Assembly (NCBI GenBank): GCA_030068145.1
Contig: JAPJBO010000827.1
Coordinates: 37,933 to 101,932 of the forward strand
DNA: 64,000 bases
Direction: 5' to 3'
DNA from: Diplonema papillatum
Lineage: Eukaryota; Euglenozoa; Diplonemea; Diplonemida; Diplonemidae
Below the pieces are notes generated by a model. It searched no databases. It was not told the DNA's origin and saw only the letters and a list, made by a program, of their open reading frames with translations. How positions within the stretch are numbered: position 1 is the first letter of the stretch; every line of letters begins with the position of its first letter. This document shows positions 47,356-57,781 of this stretch, in pieces. The translations under genes were made by a program, and so were the position numbers.

Positions 47356-48355
47356 TTTAACAGTCAGGAGCAAAAAAAGAAGAAACCCGGAGTTGGTGTG
47401 GTCGGTGGGCCAGTTCCCCGTAGTTCCCCCGTAGTTCAACACGAGGGGGGGGTGTCTTTTTTTTTTTTCGTTTCTTGTTTTTTTGCTGAGTGCTTCAGGG
47501 ATGCAGCCTTGGGTCCTGGAGAGCATTTCTAAGCTACCTTGCACTTTTTCGTCACAAAATAAGGACAATTTTGGGTAATTCGAGCGTCTTACGATCGGAA
47601 ACCCCAGGAGACAAGCCACCTGGTCCAGGCCAGAATCGGTGAATTTCGGGGGGGAATTCCGTTGTGGTGACCACTTCCCTGCAGTCAGCCCTAGCGGAGG
47701 TGGGACGGAAGAGCTACAAAGGTGCAGCACTAGCTCCGAAGAGGAACGAATAGGATGAGAAGGAAGGACAGACTGGGAGTCACGGTTTGACAGGTAGTGA
47801 CCAGCAAAAAGGAGAGCAGGAACGGCTCTATCAGAGGCCCCGCGCCGGCCGGGTCGAAGTGATCGCGGGACCGGAGACCTTCGCGGCGGTCGGAGGAGAG
47901 AGGTAGTTCCGGGCGCTGCAGTATTGGCTGGATGGGAAGTGCTGATCGGTCGCCGTCGACTTTGAAGTGTGCACCGGACTGGATCTTCCGGGCAGTGTCG
48001 TAGCGACGACGGACCGGACACTGTTGAGCATGCGCGCGAGGGTACTCGCAAAACTTTTAAAAACCGTCAGTGATGCGCTGGTGCGAAACGGCGACGGACC
48101 GCTTCTGCCAGGCAGGAAACTGGAGAAGATAGGGTCGCTGAGAACGGTGGAAGCCTCACGGGGTACGAGATGAGGCCGATCTTCCGTGGTGGTACGGAGA
48201 CGATGGAAGTGCTCGAGACACAGCTGACGACGGCACGAGTTCAGCGGCGAGGCGCGGGGGATGGATCTTTTCCCGACGTACGGAGATGGAAGGGCGAAGC
48301 GTGCGGCGAGATGGACGGTGTTCAACGACGCTACGGAACACGAAAGGTGGAGTGA

Positions 48356-48960
48356 GCGGGTGTGCCACGAGCACCAGAAAGTGAAGTGCGGCGTGTGAAA
48401 GCGTCGGGGCAAGTCGGTGGCGTGGTGCTGTGAGGCCCACCACAAGGATGACGACGGCCTAGCGGTGATTCTGCCGGCAACACCGCATGACGCAATGCGC
48501 GACGTGTAAGACGATAGCATAGTGCTGCCGCAACGAACACCTGACCATGGCATGCCGACGTGCGCACTGCAGCCGGCTCGCGGACTTGCGAAGTCGAAGG
48601 CCCAAACTGTGCTGTCGGAAGGGGCTGGTGCTCCCGGAAGCAGCGGGAGAAGTTGGGACCGAAGAGCGGGAAACCTCATCGCCACCGAGAGCGAAGGTCG
48701 AGAAGACGGTGCCAACGCGAGCGAAGAAGCGGCAATCGGACTCCGGCGGAGCCGGTATCAAAAGGCGCAAAGGACGCATCAAAGCGCAAGCGAAGAAGTC
48801 GAGCGGGCAGACGACCCCACAGAAGGCAACGCGGTCATCGCCCTAGCGCCTTGAAGAAGCAGAAATCGACGCGCAAGCGATGAACCTGGACGAGCAAACG
48901 AAGAAGAAGCGAGGCACCAAACGCGCGCCTGAGCGCGACGATCAAGACGAGCTAAAGAGG
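48356..48960 (+). pseudogene. Decayed retrotransposon 3' end with Cys/His fingers, nested in T1 copy 2
   Basis: In one plus-strand frame the stretch reads three C-x2-H-x4-C-x2-C ... CC-x(2-3)-H type fingers (CHEHQKVKCG, CRQHRMTQCATC, then a weaker third). A TGA replaces a finger Cys and a TAG lies in the second finger. A basic Lys/Arg region follows. The fingers match the layout at the C-terminus of the 16152-18812 frame. It is therefore probably the tail of a related, dead retroelement in the opposite orientation to its host T1 copy. Confidence 0.55.
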
Positions 48961-49276
48961 CGAAAGCATGACACATCACGTACGAAGAGATAACCGCGAC
49001 ACCTGCGATGCAAATTATCGCCCCAGATTGTTTGCATTCTAACCCAAACTATCAGAGGCGGTCGCGGTCGAAGACGGCAACCCGAGCGAGGAGTAAGGTT
49101 GGTAATCAGAATGACAGTCAGAATGGCCATGCTGAAGACAAGGTTGCAGAAACTGGTGCTTGGCCGAGGATAAGATGGCTATGGCGGCAGGGACAGAACA
49201 GAGACAGCGAGTCCTTCTTGTGTGGGGTAGTCACGCCTTCGCAGTCCCACTTGCTTTCCGGAGAGGGACGAGTTGG

Positions 49277-49335
49277 AATGCAGGTACCGTGTCCAAAGTC
49301 TCCCTCTCGCCAGCGAAAGAAGCAAACAAGCCAAG
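49277..49335 (+). pseudogene. Inverted scrap of T1 ORF2
   Basis: It reads CPKSPSRQRKKQ on the plus strand, matching PRPRSPSRQRKKQ of intact T1 ORF2 (10495-10545). It is inverted relative to its neighbours at 49425-49953. Confidence 0.6.
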
Positions 49336-49424
49336 AGCCTCTCCTTGCGCGTCATTCCGACACTCCAATCCCTCTTGGGCAAGAAGGTGATCCGCAATCA
49401 CGTTCAGAGGCCCAGGTGGCGTTT

Positions 49425-49953
49425 GCTTCAGCTCCTCTACTCTGGGAGAAACCGGAAGCTCTCCGGACTGCATCCTTCTGTTCCAGAGATCGTAGAGCAG
49501 TTTGCCCACAACAACATTGGCCTTGAATCGCATGCTTCGGGTGAGGGCATGCAGTTTATCAAGAAGTAACTTCTTATCAGCTTCCCTTCCATGCAGACAC
49601 AAGTTGGACTCAGCTTGCTGAGCAAACACATCCTTTCGTCTATGACTGTCCACATCAAATCACCATGGGACTCTTGATTGCGTGCTGCCGGCCAATTTTA
49701 CCTGTGGGCTGTCCAAGATATCCTGCAGATCTTGATCGGCCTCTGCCATCCGTCACGATAACGCGATTATTTTCAAGGATCTGTACAAGCACGCAATGGT
49801 CGTAGCTGAGCTTTTCCTTCAGTCCTCTTGGCGAACGTTGAAGGGCCGGTAGCGAGCTTTGCTTAGGTTCTTGCAAACGTGAGCCAACCGACTTTTGCGA
49901 GTCCTACGATAGCGTTCGAGTCTACTTTTCAACAAATCCTTCATGCGCATTCC
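49425..49953 (-). pseudogene. Remnants of T1 ORF2 in the decayed copy
   Basis: Three minus-strand pieces match the intact protein. 49425-49650 matches codons at 10246-10470 (DSHxRKD, ADEKLLLD, SMRFRANVV). 49740-49830 matches 8492-8590 (CGHCVLVPVLDKNRAVVTDG). 49876-49953 matches 8325-8420. Frameshifts and gaps separate them. Confidence 0.75.
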
Positions 49954-50206
49954 ACGGCGGCACGAAAGCACCACCCCCGACACCCCCTGTCCACCGACAC
50001 CCCGAAGGCTCCATTTTTCAAAAGGCTTGGGCCTTTTGTGGAAGGCCCAAGCAAGAGGAACCGTTTTGGTCACTCCAAAGCTCCGGGTTTTGCGCCGGTG
50101 CGTGGCGTTTGAAAAAATTCCCCTACAAAAAAAAAAGGACACCCCAAGGTCAGTTCCCCGTAGTTCCCCCGTAGTTCCCCTTGGCTATACCGACCACACC
50201 ACGGAG

Positions 50207-51088
50207 TGGACCTTTTCTTTTTTTTGAAAGAAATGAGCAGTGACACCCGCAGCGCTTTCGGTGTGATTGCATCACTCTAGCCGCGCACGTGATCACCACG
50301 GCCCGCCAGCCGGCTGGGTGCTTATCCTTGATGAACCGAGTCAAGGTGTGAAAGCGCAGACCTCTTTCTTTTTCCTCATTCGCCATCATGCGCCACGTTG
50401 CGACCCCGTCCAGTCTGCTCTGCGGGCAGGCGTCTTTGCGGGCATTTGTTTGGTGCACGCGCCAAGCCCGAGAAGGGACTGGCCTTGAGTGGCCTTGATG
50501 TGAGTCAACCCCTTTTGAAGGGACTGCCCCTACACCACGAGTCAGTGCGATAGCCCCCGCTACTGGTACAGGGGGCGGAGTAGTGTCGTTAAGCGATGCA
50601 GCAGCATCTGCTGTGCTCGACGACAGAAGCCTTCCGGGCCTCGGGCTCGCTTTCGAGAAGTGTCGAGATCTGCGATGTCGGGGCCCGTCCGCTCCGGGGC
50701 AGGTCTGGGCGTACCAGAATGTAATCGCTCGCTCGAACTCGAACCCGGCACGTCGCGCGAATCCGCGCCCAGACCCGCGGGGAGTTCTTCCGCTTCGAGA
50801 CGGAACCGTTGCATACTCCCCACCTGACTGGTGTCTCCAAACGAGGATTCGGGAGCCGAAGCCCGTTTGTCGCTGGAAACGGATAAGCTACGGATCCGAA
50901 GACCCTAACCCCGCAAGGGAGCAGCTGGCTGTCTTCCCAGCATTGGATAAGTAAAGCGACAACAAGAGAGTAGTGGTATTTCATTGTTGAGCACGTCCTC
51001 CTTTCACGCGGTTGCCTCCACTCCTGCGCCTTCTGTGCGTCAAGTTGGAATCCTGCGTTCTCTGAGCGAACTCCCCCATGTCCACTCG
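50207..51088. other. Spacer, no gene recognised
   Basis: GC-rich open frames occur on both strands at 50560-50960 without recognisable product or splice sites. Confidence 0.4.
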
Positions 51089-51268
51089 TAAGCCGATCCA
51101 TCCCTATTTCCTGGTACTGCATCGAATAGCCCGCCGCTGTTCATTGTAGCGAATCGAGGTCCACCACGGTGTATCAGGACCATCCCTATCCCCTAGAGCT
51201 GCACAGAATTGCCTGGAGCTGCATTCTTCTGTCTATCACAGTCTATCGGGAGGGGATGGGCCGGCTTA
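51089..51268 (-). mobile_element. MITE, copy 3 (180 bp, inverted, TSD ACTCG)
   Basis: The ends are TAAGCCGATCCATCCC and GGGATGGGCCGGCTTA. ACTCG flanks it at 51084-51088 and 51269-51273. The interior is the reverse complement of copies 1 and 2. Confidence 0.93.
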
Positions 51269-51464
51269 ACTCGCCAACAGCGAGGTTGGAGGGGTACACC
51301 AAAAACTGGCAAAATGCAGCCTCCTTACTACAACGACTTCTCTCATACAAATCCGCACCTCCAGGTGCCTGGGCTGGGGGTGGCACCCCTTGCCATCGCT
51401 GTGGGAGGAAGCCGTCGCAGCAAAATAAAGAAGGCTTATCCATACGAAAACACGCTCTCTCACC

Positions 51465-51886
<422 letters not shown>

Positions 51887-51892
51887 AAAAAA

Positions 51893-51971
51893 GAGAAGAA
51901 GAAAAAGAAGGAAAATAAACGGGCGGCACGGCACCGTGTTCTCCGCTGGCGACGCCGCGTTTGGAAGCACG
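51893..51971 (+). repeat. Truncated duplicate of the kinase 2 leader
   Basis: The 79 bases from the AAGAAGAAAAAGAAGG tract to GGAAGCACG repeat the sequence directly upstream of kinase 2 (52123-52230). The copy lacks a 25-base segment that in the other lies between direct CGG words. Confidence 0.9.
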
Positions 51972-52040
51972 AGGGCCTGGTTCAAGCATGAGTTAAAGTC
52001 CAGCCCGATACAGTAAAGCTTCCTATCCTAGCCCCAGACC

Positions 52041-52230
52041 ACATATATAGCCGAACCTCACAAAACAAACAAAAGGTCGAAAGACACCAGTCTGCACGTC
52101 CCACGGGATCGTCGGAAACACAAAAAGAAGAAGAAAAAGAAGGAAAATAAACGGGCGGAGCTAGCGAGGGGCTGCGCCCTCGGCACGGCACCGTGTTCTC
52201 CGCTGGCGACGCCGCGTTTGGAAGCACGCG
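52041..52230 (+). promoter_or_regulatory. Putative promoter/leader of kinase 2
   Basis: A TATATAG word at about 52044 lies some 185 bases before the ATG. The last 108 bases are the fuller version of the leader repeated at 51893-51971. Promoter use is unproven. Confidence 0.3.
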
Positions 52231-53592
52231 ATGTCGTTCTCTTCGGAGGAGTTTGAACAGGGGGAGAAGGTCGGGTCTGGTCGGTTCGGCGTCGTGTTCA
52301 AGTGCCGGCGCCTATCGGACGACAAGGTGTTCGCCGTGAAGCAGCTCCAACGGGGGGGCACCAGCCTGCGGGAGGTCCGTATGATGGAGCGGCTGCGCGG
52401 GCACGACCACATCGCGACGCTGGAGGGCCACTACGAGACGGCGACGCAGCTGTTCATCGTCGTGGAGTGGATCAACGGGGGAGAGCTTTTCGAGCAGATC
52501 GTCAAGCTCAAGCACTACGCCGAAACAGACGCGCGCGCGGTCACCGCCAACCTGCTGTCGGCGCTGCAGTTCATGCACAGCCGAGGCATCGCGCACCGCG
52601 ACCTGAAAGAGCAGAATGTGCTCTTATCCGACCCGAACGACCTGACCAGGGTCAAAATCGTCGACTTTGGGTTCGCCGAGGTTTCGCCGCCGGCGTACAC
52701 CGTCTGCTGCGGGACGCCGTATTACATGGCGCCGGAGATCCTAAACCACGGGATTTTCGACTCCGGCGAGCCGTATGGCGTGGCCTGCGACCTGTGGTCA
52801 CTGGGGGTACTGGTGTACATCCTGCTCTGTGGGTACCCTCCGTTTCGGGGGGCGTCGACGAATGGGGTGTTCAAGGCGACGGTTCGGGGAGTGTACTCGT
52901 TTCCGGCGGCGAAGGTGTGGGGCGGGATCTCGGACGCGGCGAAGGACTTCCTGAGCCAGCTGCTGGTCCTTGACCCGGTTGACCGGCTGACGGCGGCCGA
53001 CGCCGCCCTGCACCCTTGGGTCGCGAGGCCGGACGAGACGGCCGCTGCGTTCCTGCAGGAGACCGTGAGCAACCTCGTGGAGTTCAACTCCGCGCAGAAG
53101 TGGCGGAAGGGCATCTTCGGCGTGGACGCGATCGCCCGCATGCAGTACGCCGCGGCCTGTCGTGGGCTCGCCCTGCGGCCGAACTCGCAGCTGCAAGACA
53201 TCTTCGAGCGTTCGAGCACAACCCTCTCCCGCGTCGACCTCTCGCACAACTACGTCGGGCCGAAAGGCTTGATGGCCTTGCTTCTGGTCGTGCAGGAGCG
53301 GCCGGAAATCCGCGAGTTGATTCTCGGGAACAACGGGGTTAACAACGCGGTGATGGAAAGGCTGTGCCGCATCATCCGGACGCACCCCGGCATCGAGTAC
53401 ATCGACCTGAGCAGCAACCCCATCTCGCACATCGCGGGGCGGTACCTGCTGACGGCCCTCCAGGCGAACCAGAACATAACCGCCGTCGAGCTCGGCAACA
53501 CGGGCATCCTCGCAACGACCCTGAAGAGGATCGAGGCGCAGCTCGCCCGCAACGCGGCGTACTGCAAGCGAAAAGCGACCTCCCCGCCCTGA
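52231..53592 (+). CDS. CaM-kinase-like Ser/Thr kinase with C-terminal leucine-rich repeats (kinase 2)
   Basis: 453 residues, single exon, ATG to TGA. The P-loop GSGRFG is canonical, AVK carries the ATP-binding Lys, the catalytic motif is HRDLKEQN (Asp124), DFG is at 145-147 and MAPEIL follows. Unlike kinase 1, the Pro after Lys in HRDLKPEN is changed. The C-terminal 125 residues carry the same leucine-rich repeat block (VDLSHNYVGPKGLMALL). The two proteins align end to end, with the LRR region especially close, so they are paralogues of one ancestral kinase-LRR gene. Both lie on the plus strand 10 kb apart. The partly duplicated leader at 51893 shows continuing local duplication here. Confidence 0.92.
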   Translation: MSFSSEEFEQGEKVGSGRFGVVFKCRRLSDDKVFAVKQLQRGGTSLREVRMMERLRGHDHIATLEGHYETATQLFIVVEWINGGELFEQIVKLKHYAETDARAVTANLLSALQFMHSRGIAHRDLKEQNVLLSDPNDLTRVKIVDFGFAEVSPPAYTVCCGTPYYMAPEILNHGIFDSGEPYGVACDLWSLGVLVYILLCGYPPFRGASTNGVFKATVRGVYSFPAAKVWGGISDAAKDFLSQLLVLDPVDRLTAADAALHPWVARPDETAAAFLQETVSNLVEFNSAQKWRKGIFGVDAIARMQYAAACRGLALRPNSQLQDIFERSSTTLSRVDLSHNYVGPKGLMALLLVVQERPEIRELILGNNGVNNAVMERLCRIIRTHPGIEYIDLSSNPISHIAGRYLLTALQANQNITAVELGNTGILATTLKRIEAQLARNAAYCKRKATSPP

Positions 53593-54814
53593 GCGCAGCA
53601 GCAGAACAGGCATCGTCGGTGAGGGACTTCGACGTTCTTCTTCGGCACAGCGTCTTTGCTTCCATTGGCCTGACGTGGTTCAACGCTCGCAGGCTCATGT
53701 CAGACACAGCGATCGTCTACTACCCGTCTTGAAACGCGGACCAGGGGTCTAACACGTGTGCGAGGCTACGGGTGTCAAACCCACAAGCCGCACTGAAAGG
53801 GACGCAACACAGCCCAATCCTGGTTCAGCAGAAGAAAGGTTTTCTCGCGGCGCTCTCGACCTCCAGGCCGCAGCTGCGGCGAGTCACGTCGACAGCGAGC
53901 CAGGTCACTCTAGGGGGTTCACGCAGCAACACGAAGGCAAACAGGACCCCCCCCGCTGCAGTTGCATTGTTCCCCCCTCTAGCCTCCGTCGAAGAAAATT
54001 CCACCGAGTATTTCTTTGACACCTTCTGCTTTTAGAACACTCACCCTTACCCCCAGTTATGAGCACATATCCATTCCAAGCACGTTCTTCGAACCCCCCC
54101 ACTCGAATAGGATACTTCACCTAATGCGTGCTGCAGGATTACTTCCTCGACTCTTTTCACTTTGGTACTCTTCAATCGTTGGCGCTGCACACGGCAACCC
54201 CCCCCATGCCCACTGTGCTCTGCGGAGTTTACTTCGCAGATTGCCGTAGTAAACAAAGACGTGCCTGCGTCGCAGTCACAATCAGCCTCCAGAGCAAAGA
54301 CACGTCGAAAATAATTAATGTTTGCTACTGTGAAGAGATGTGTTACGAAACCTTTCCGAGGAGCGCCAGATTGAGTCGTAAAACTCTCGAGTTTGTGCCA
54401 CATATTCCCCAGAAGGCGTTCCGCGCGCTGGCGTAAGGGGTTAACCTCAACCTTCCAGTAAATCAGGATCACGCTCAAGCTCCACGCTGATGGGGGTTGA
54501 AAGACCGACGGCGTGCAGATGAAACACAGTGCTTCCAAGCGCGTTCTTGCCCCCCCCACATAGCAGCCTGGCTCGGTGCTGGCTTCCTCCGTCGAGAATC
54601 TTGGGCCCAACAACTTGGGTCCCCTCAGCAACCGCACTGATTCCGGGGTTGGTTGAACCCCCAGACCCCTCACAAGTGGTCTCCGGGTCTGGTGTACCGT
54701 TTCCAGAAAGCCCACCGACCAAAAGCATGCCCCCAAGCAGAATATCACAAACAACAAACAATAAGAAAACGTCGAAAGTGCGCGCCCCACGGGGGGAATC
54801 CGGAAGCAAAGGGG
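53593..54814. other. Spacer with a repeat D fragment (53965-54020) and a repeat G scrap (54055-54090)
   Basis: CCCTCTAGCCTCCGTCGAAG and GAGTATTTCTTTG belong to repeat D. CATATCCATTCCAAGCACG belongs to repeat G. No gene recognised. Confidence 0.55.
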
Positions 54815-55025
54815 GAAAAAGGAAAAAGGCCGCACCGGGTCCAGGAACGTGACGGTCAACCACAGCTTGCAAAGCTTGAGTCGGAGGCAGCACAGTGCTA
54901 CAACCCCGTCCGCTCTGCCCTGTGGCTGACCGTCTCGACGAGCTTGTGTTCAGCGCAAGCGCCAAGCCCACGCCTTGATGCTTTGTTTGGGAAATCGGTA
55001 GCCACTTGACCCGAAGACCCGTGAC
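54815..55025 (+). repeat. Dispersed repeat A, copy 5 (3'-truncated)
   Basis: From AAAAAGGCCGCACCGGGTCC to GCCACTTGACCCGAAGACCC. Confidence 0.85.
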
Positions 55026-55366
55026 AGTGCCGCCGGTCTTGAACAGTAAAAAAAAACGAAAGGGCTGTAAACAACGACAAGCGGGGTTTCGACGAGTGTA
55101 AGGTGCGATGCTCCCCCGTTGAGCGGAAGGTTCCCAGTCTCAGACACTGGAGTTGAAGGCGAATGTGTCCGTGGTGTCGGTCGCCGGAGTCTTTTTTTGT
55201 GGCTAGCCAAAGTGAGTGAAAAAGTGAAAGAGTACGTACAGTAGTGAGTAGAGTAAAGAACGAGTGAAAAAGAACGGAATTCGCACAAGCTACCATACGG
55301 ACCACCGCAAAATTTCTTGCTTTTCCTTAACCCTCAAAACCAGCACCAAGTACAACCAGCACCAAG
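55026..55366. other. Spacer, no gene recognised
   Basis: Only short open frames without coding bias. Confidence 0.4.
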
Positions 55367-56330
55367 TACAACCTCCCCCCTTTGGGCGGAAGGTTCCCAG
55401 CCCCAGACGCTGGAGTTAAGGAGGGCGCGCTCGAGTCACACCCAAAAAAGCGGGCGCGGCACCGGCTATTTAACTCTTGCTTTAGCTCCAGCTTCTGGGG
55501 CTGGACTCCACCTCGTGTAGTTCTGGCCGGTGTGCGCGCCCCCGTGCCCTCGAATCCGCCGGCAGACGCCTCTGGCAACGTCCTCCATGATGTCACACGC
55601 AATTTCACGGCGCCGCGACAAACCAGACTCACACCGCTGTCCTGTCTGCAGACATTCAGGTTCCGCGCTGAGTGGTCCGTGTCTTAAAGGACCGAAACAC
55701 GGTGCAGACGGGACCAGTGCGGTGTTGAGCACATATCCATTCCAAGTACGTTCTTGCAATCTCCCCTTTGGGCGGAAGGTTCCCAGCCTCAGACGCTGGA
55801 GTTAAAGAGGGCGCGCTCGAGTCACACCCGAAAAAGCGGGCGGCACCGGCTATTTAACTCCTGCTTTAGCTCAGTTTCTGAGGCTGGACTCCACCTCGTG
55901 TAGTTCTGGCCGGTGTGCGCGCCCCCGTGCCCTCGAATCCGCCGGCAGGCCTCTGGCGACGTCCTCCATGATGTCACACACGCAATTTCATGGCGCCGCG
56001 ACAAACCAGACTCACACCGCTGTCTTGTCTGCAGACACTCAGGTTCCGCGCTGAATGGTCCGTGGCTTCCAAGGACTGAAACACGGCGCAGACGGGACCA
56101 GTGCGGCGTTGAGCACACACATCCATTCCAAGTACGTTCTTGCAATCTCCCCTTTGGGCGGAAGGTTCCCAGCCTCAGACGCTGGAGTTAAAGAGGGCGC
56201 AGCACCGGCTATTTAACTCCTGCTCCAGCTCCAGTTTCTGAGGCTGGACTCCACCTCGTGTAGTTCTGGCCGGTGTGCGCGCCCCAAGTACCCTCGAATC
56301 CGCCGGCAGACGCCTCTGGCGACGTGCCGC
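55367..56330 (+). repeat. Repeat G tandem array, ~390-bp unit, about 2.5 copies
   Basis: Units start near 55367, 55755 and 56145 with TCCCCTTTGGGCGGAAGGTT. They contain CACCTCGTGTAGTTCTGGCC and CGCTGTCCTGTCTGCAGACA. The third is cut at about 56330, just before a G-run. Single fragments occur elsewhere (45870, 54055, 62790). Confidence 0.92.
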
Positions 56331-56869
56331 GACGGGGGGGGGGGGGGACACTCCCCAAGAGCGCCACTCCCAGCCCCCCTTCAATCTGATCCCGGACACA
56401 TTCCATCGCGCTGGCGTTCCCGCGCCCGTCGTCAGAGCCAATCAGTTTGCTCTTCTTTTTCAACGTTGCCGGCGCTGCCGGTGCCCCTTCTTCTCCACTT
56501 CTTCTCCGTTTTCAGTGCAAGTCGGACCGCTTCCGGACGCATATCACTCAGTAGTGTAGCCGCTGGGAGCCCCGAGTGGTTGTAAAGGATGCCTGGGTTG
56601 GTGCGCCCAGTATGCCAAGTGCACACAGAAAGCCCGTTTTAATGGGCAAACGGTCAAATGTTCACTATATCTGAGCTGAAAACGTTACTAATTCGACCCG
56701 CCCACGAACGCAGCCCTTCGCGAATAAACCCATGTACGGTTCACTCGATTGGTAGCAGCAGTCGCCCGAGAGCCTGCTCAACGGAGGAGTAACGCGTGAC
56801 GCGTTACGCGGTGGCCGAGCCGGCGGCCAGACTCGTCCGTTTCAGCAGGCGCGAGGGCATCCGACACTA
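56331..56869. other. Spacer, no gene recognised
   Basis: It includes a 15-base G-run (56333-56348). No coding exon is seen. Confidence 0.45.
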
Positions 56870-57320
56870 GCCCTGTAGCCGAGCATGTTGGAAATAAAGC
56901 GGAGGCCATTCAACATATCCCCTGCAGTGTGAGGGCTGGCCCCCGGATGGCCGGTCGTACCGGGTCTCCCCGCCGACCCTGAACTTGAGCTCCCTGAGAA
57001 ATGCAGCAGCCCTGTAGCCGGGCATGTTGGAAAGAAAGCGGAGGCCATTCAACATATCCCCTGTAGTGTGAGGGCTGGCCCCCGGATGGCCGGTCGTACC
57101 GGGTCTCCCCGCTGACCCTGAACTTGAGCTCCCTGAGAAATGCAGCAGCCCTGTAGCCGGGCATGTTGGAAAGAAAGCGGAGGCCATTCAACATATCCCC
57201 TGTAGTGTGAGGGCTGGCCCCGGATGGCCGGTCGTACCGGGTCTCCCCGCCGACCCTGAACTTGAGCTCCCTGAAAAATGCAGCAGCCCTGTAGCCGGGC
57301 ATGTTGGAAAGAAAGCGGAG
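56870..57320. repeat. 139-bp tandem repeat, ~3.3 copies
   Basis: CATGTTGGAAAGAAAGCGGA recurs at 56884, 57023, 57162 and 57300. The unit is not a multiple of three and open frames shift between units, so it is not coding. Confidence 0.93.
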
Positions 57321-57447
57321 GGAAGTACAAGCTCTGCCAGAACCTTGACACCGCAGGCACCAGAATTCCGACCAGGAGCAGCACCACCAAAATTAATTCC
57401 AACGACCTACCCACAGCACCCGCAGCGACGCGCCTACCAGACCAGAC

Positions 57448-57655
57448 TTGATGCCAGCATCATACTATTCCAAGCACATTCTTGCTACGTTTTAGTCTTT
57501 CCCATCAGACTTGATGCCAGCATCATACTATTCCAAGCACATTCTTGCTACGTTTTAGTCTTTCCCATCAGACTTGATGCCAGCATCATACTATTCCAAG
57601 CACATTCTTGCTGCGTTTTAGTCTTTCCCTTCAGACTTGATGCCAGCATCAAACC
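57448..57655 (+). repeat. 63-bp tandem repeat, ~3.3 copies
   Basis: The unit starts AGACTTGATGCCAGCATCAT and ends TTTTAGTCTTTCCCATC. It contains the CTATTCCAAGCACATTCTTG word also seen in repeat G. Confidence 0.95.
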
Positions 57656-57781
57656 CGCATGAGAGACAGTGTCCTGCCCATGCATTTAGCAAGATTTTCC
57701 CACACACTATTTTATGAATCCCCGCAAGAGAACCAAAGAAAAAAACCGCTCACCCACAAAAAAAGAAGAGAGAGAAAAAAT

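Larger units (their letters stand above)
47394..50201 (-). mobile_element. Decayed second copy of transposon T1 (TSD GGAGT)
   Basis: On the plus strand it begins TGGTGTGGTCGGT (47394-47406) and ends ACCGACCACACCA (50189-50201). GGAGT flanks the left end, and GGAGT lies one base beyond the right end (50203-50207). The subterminal GTTCCCCGTAGTTCCCCCGT motif is present at both ends. Orientation is opposite to copy 1. Internally it keeps only scraps of ORF2 and contains a foreign segment around 48.0-48.9 kb. Confidence 0.85.

Noticed and set aside
56870..57414. Collagen-like or repeat-protein coding sequence in the 139-bp array
   Set aside because: Unit length is not a multiple of three and frames change from unit to unit.
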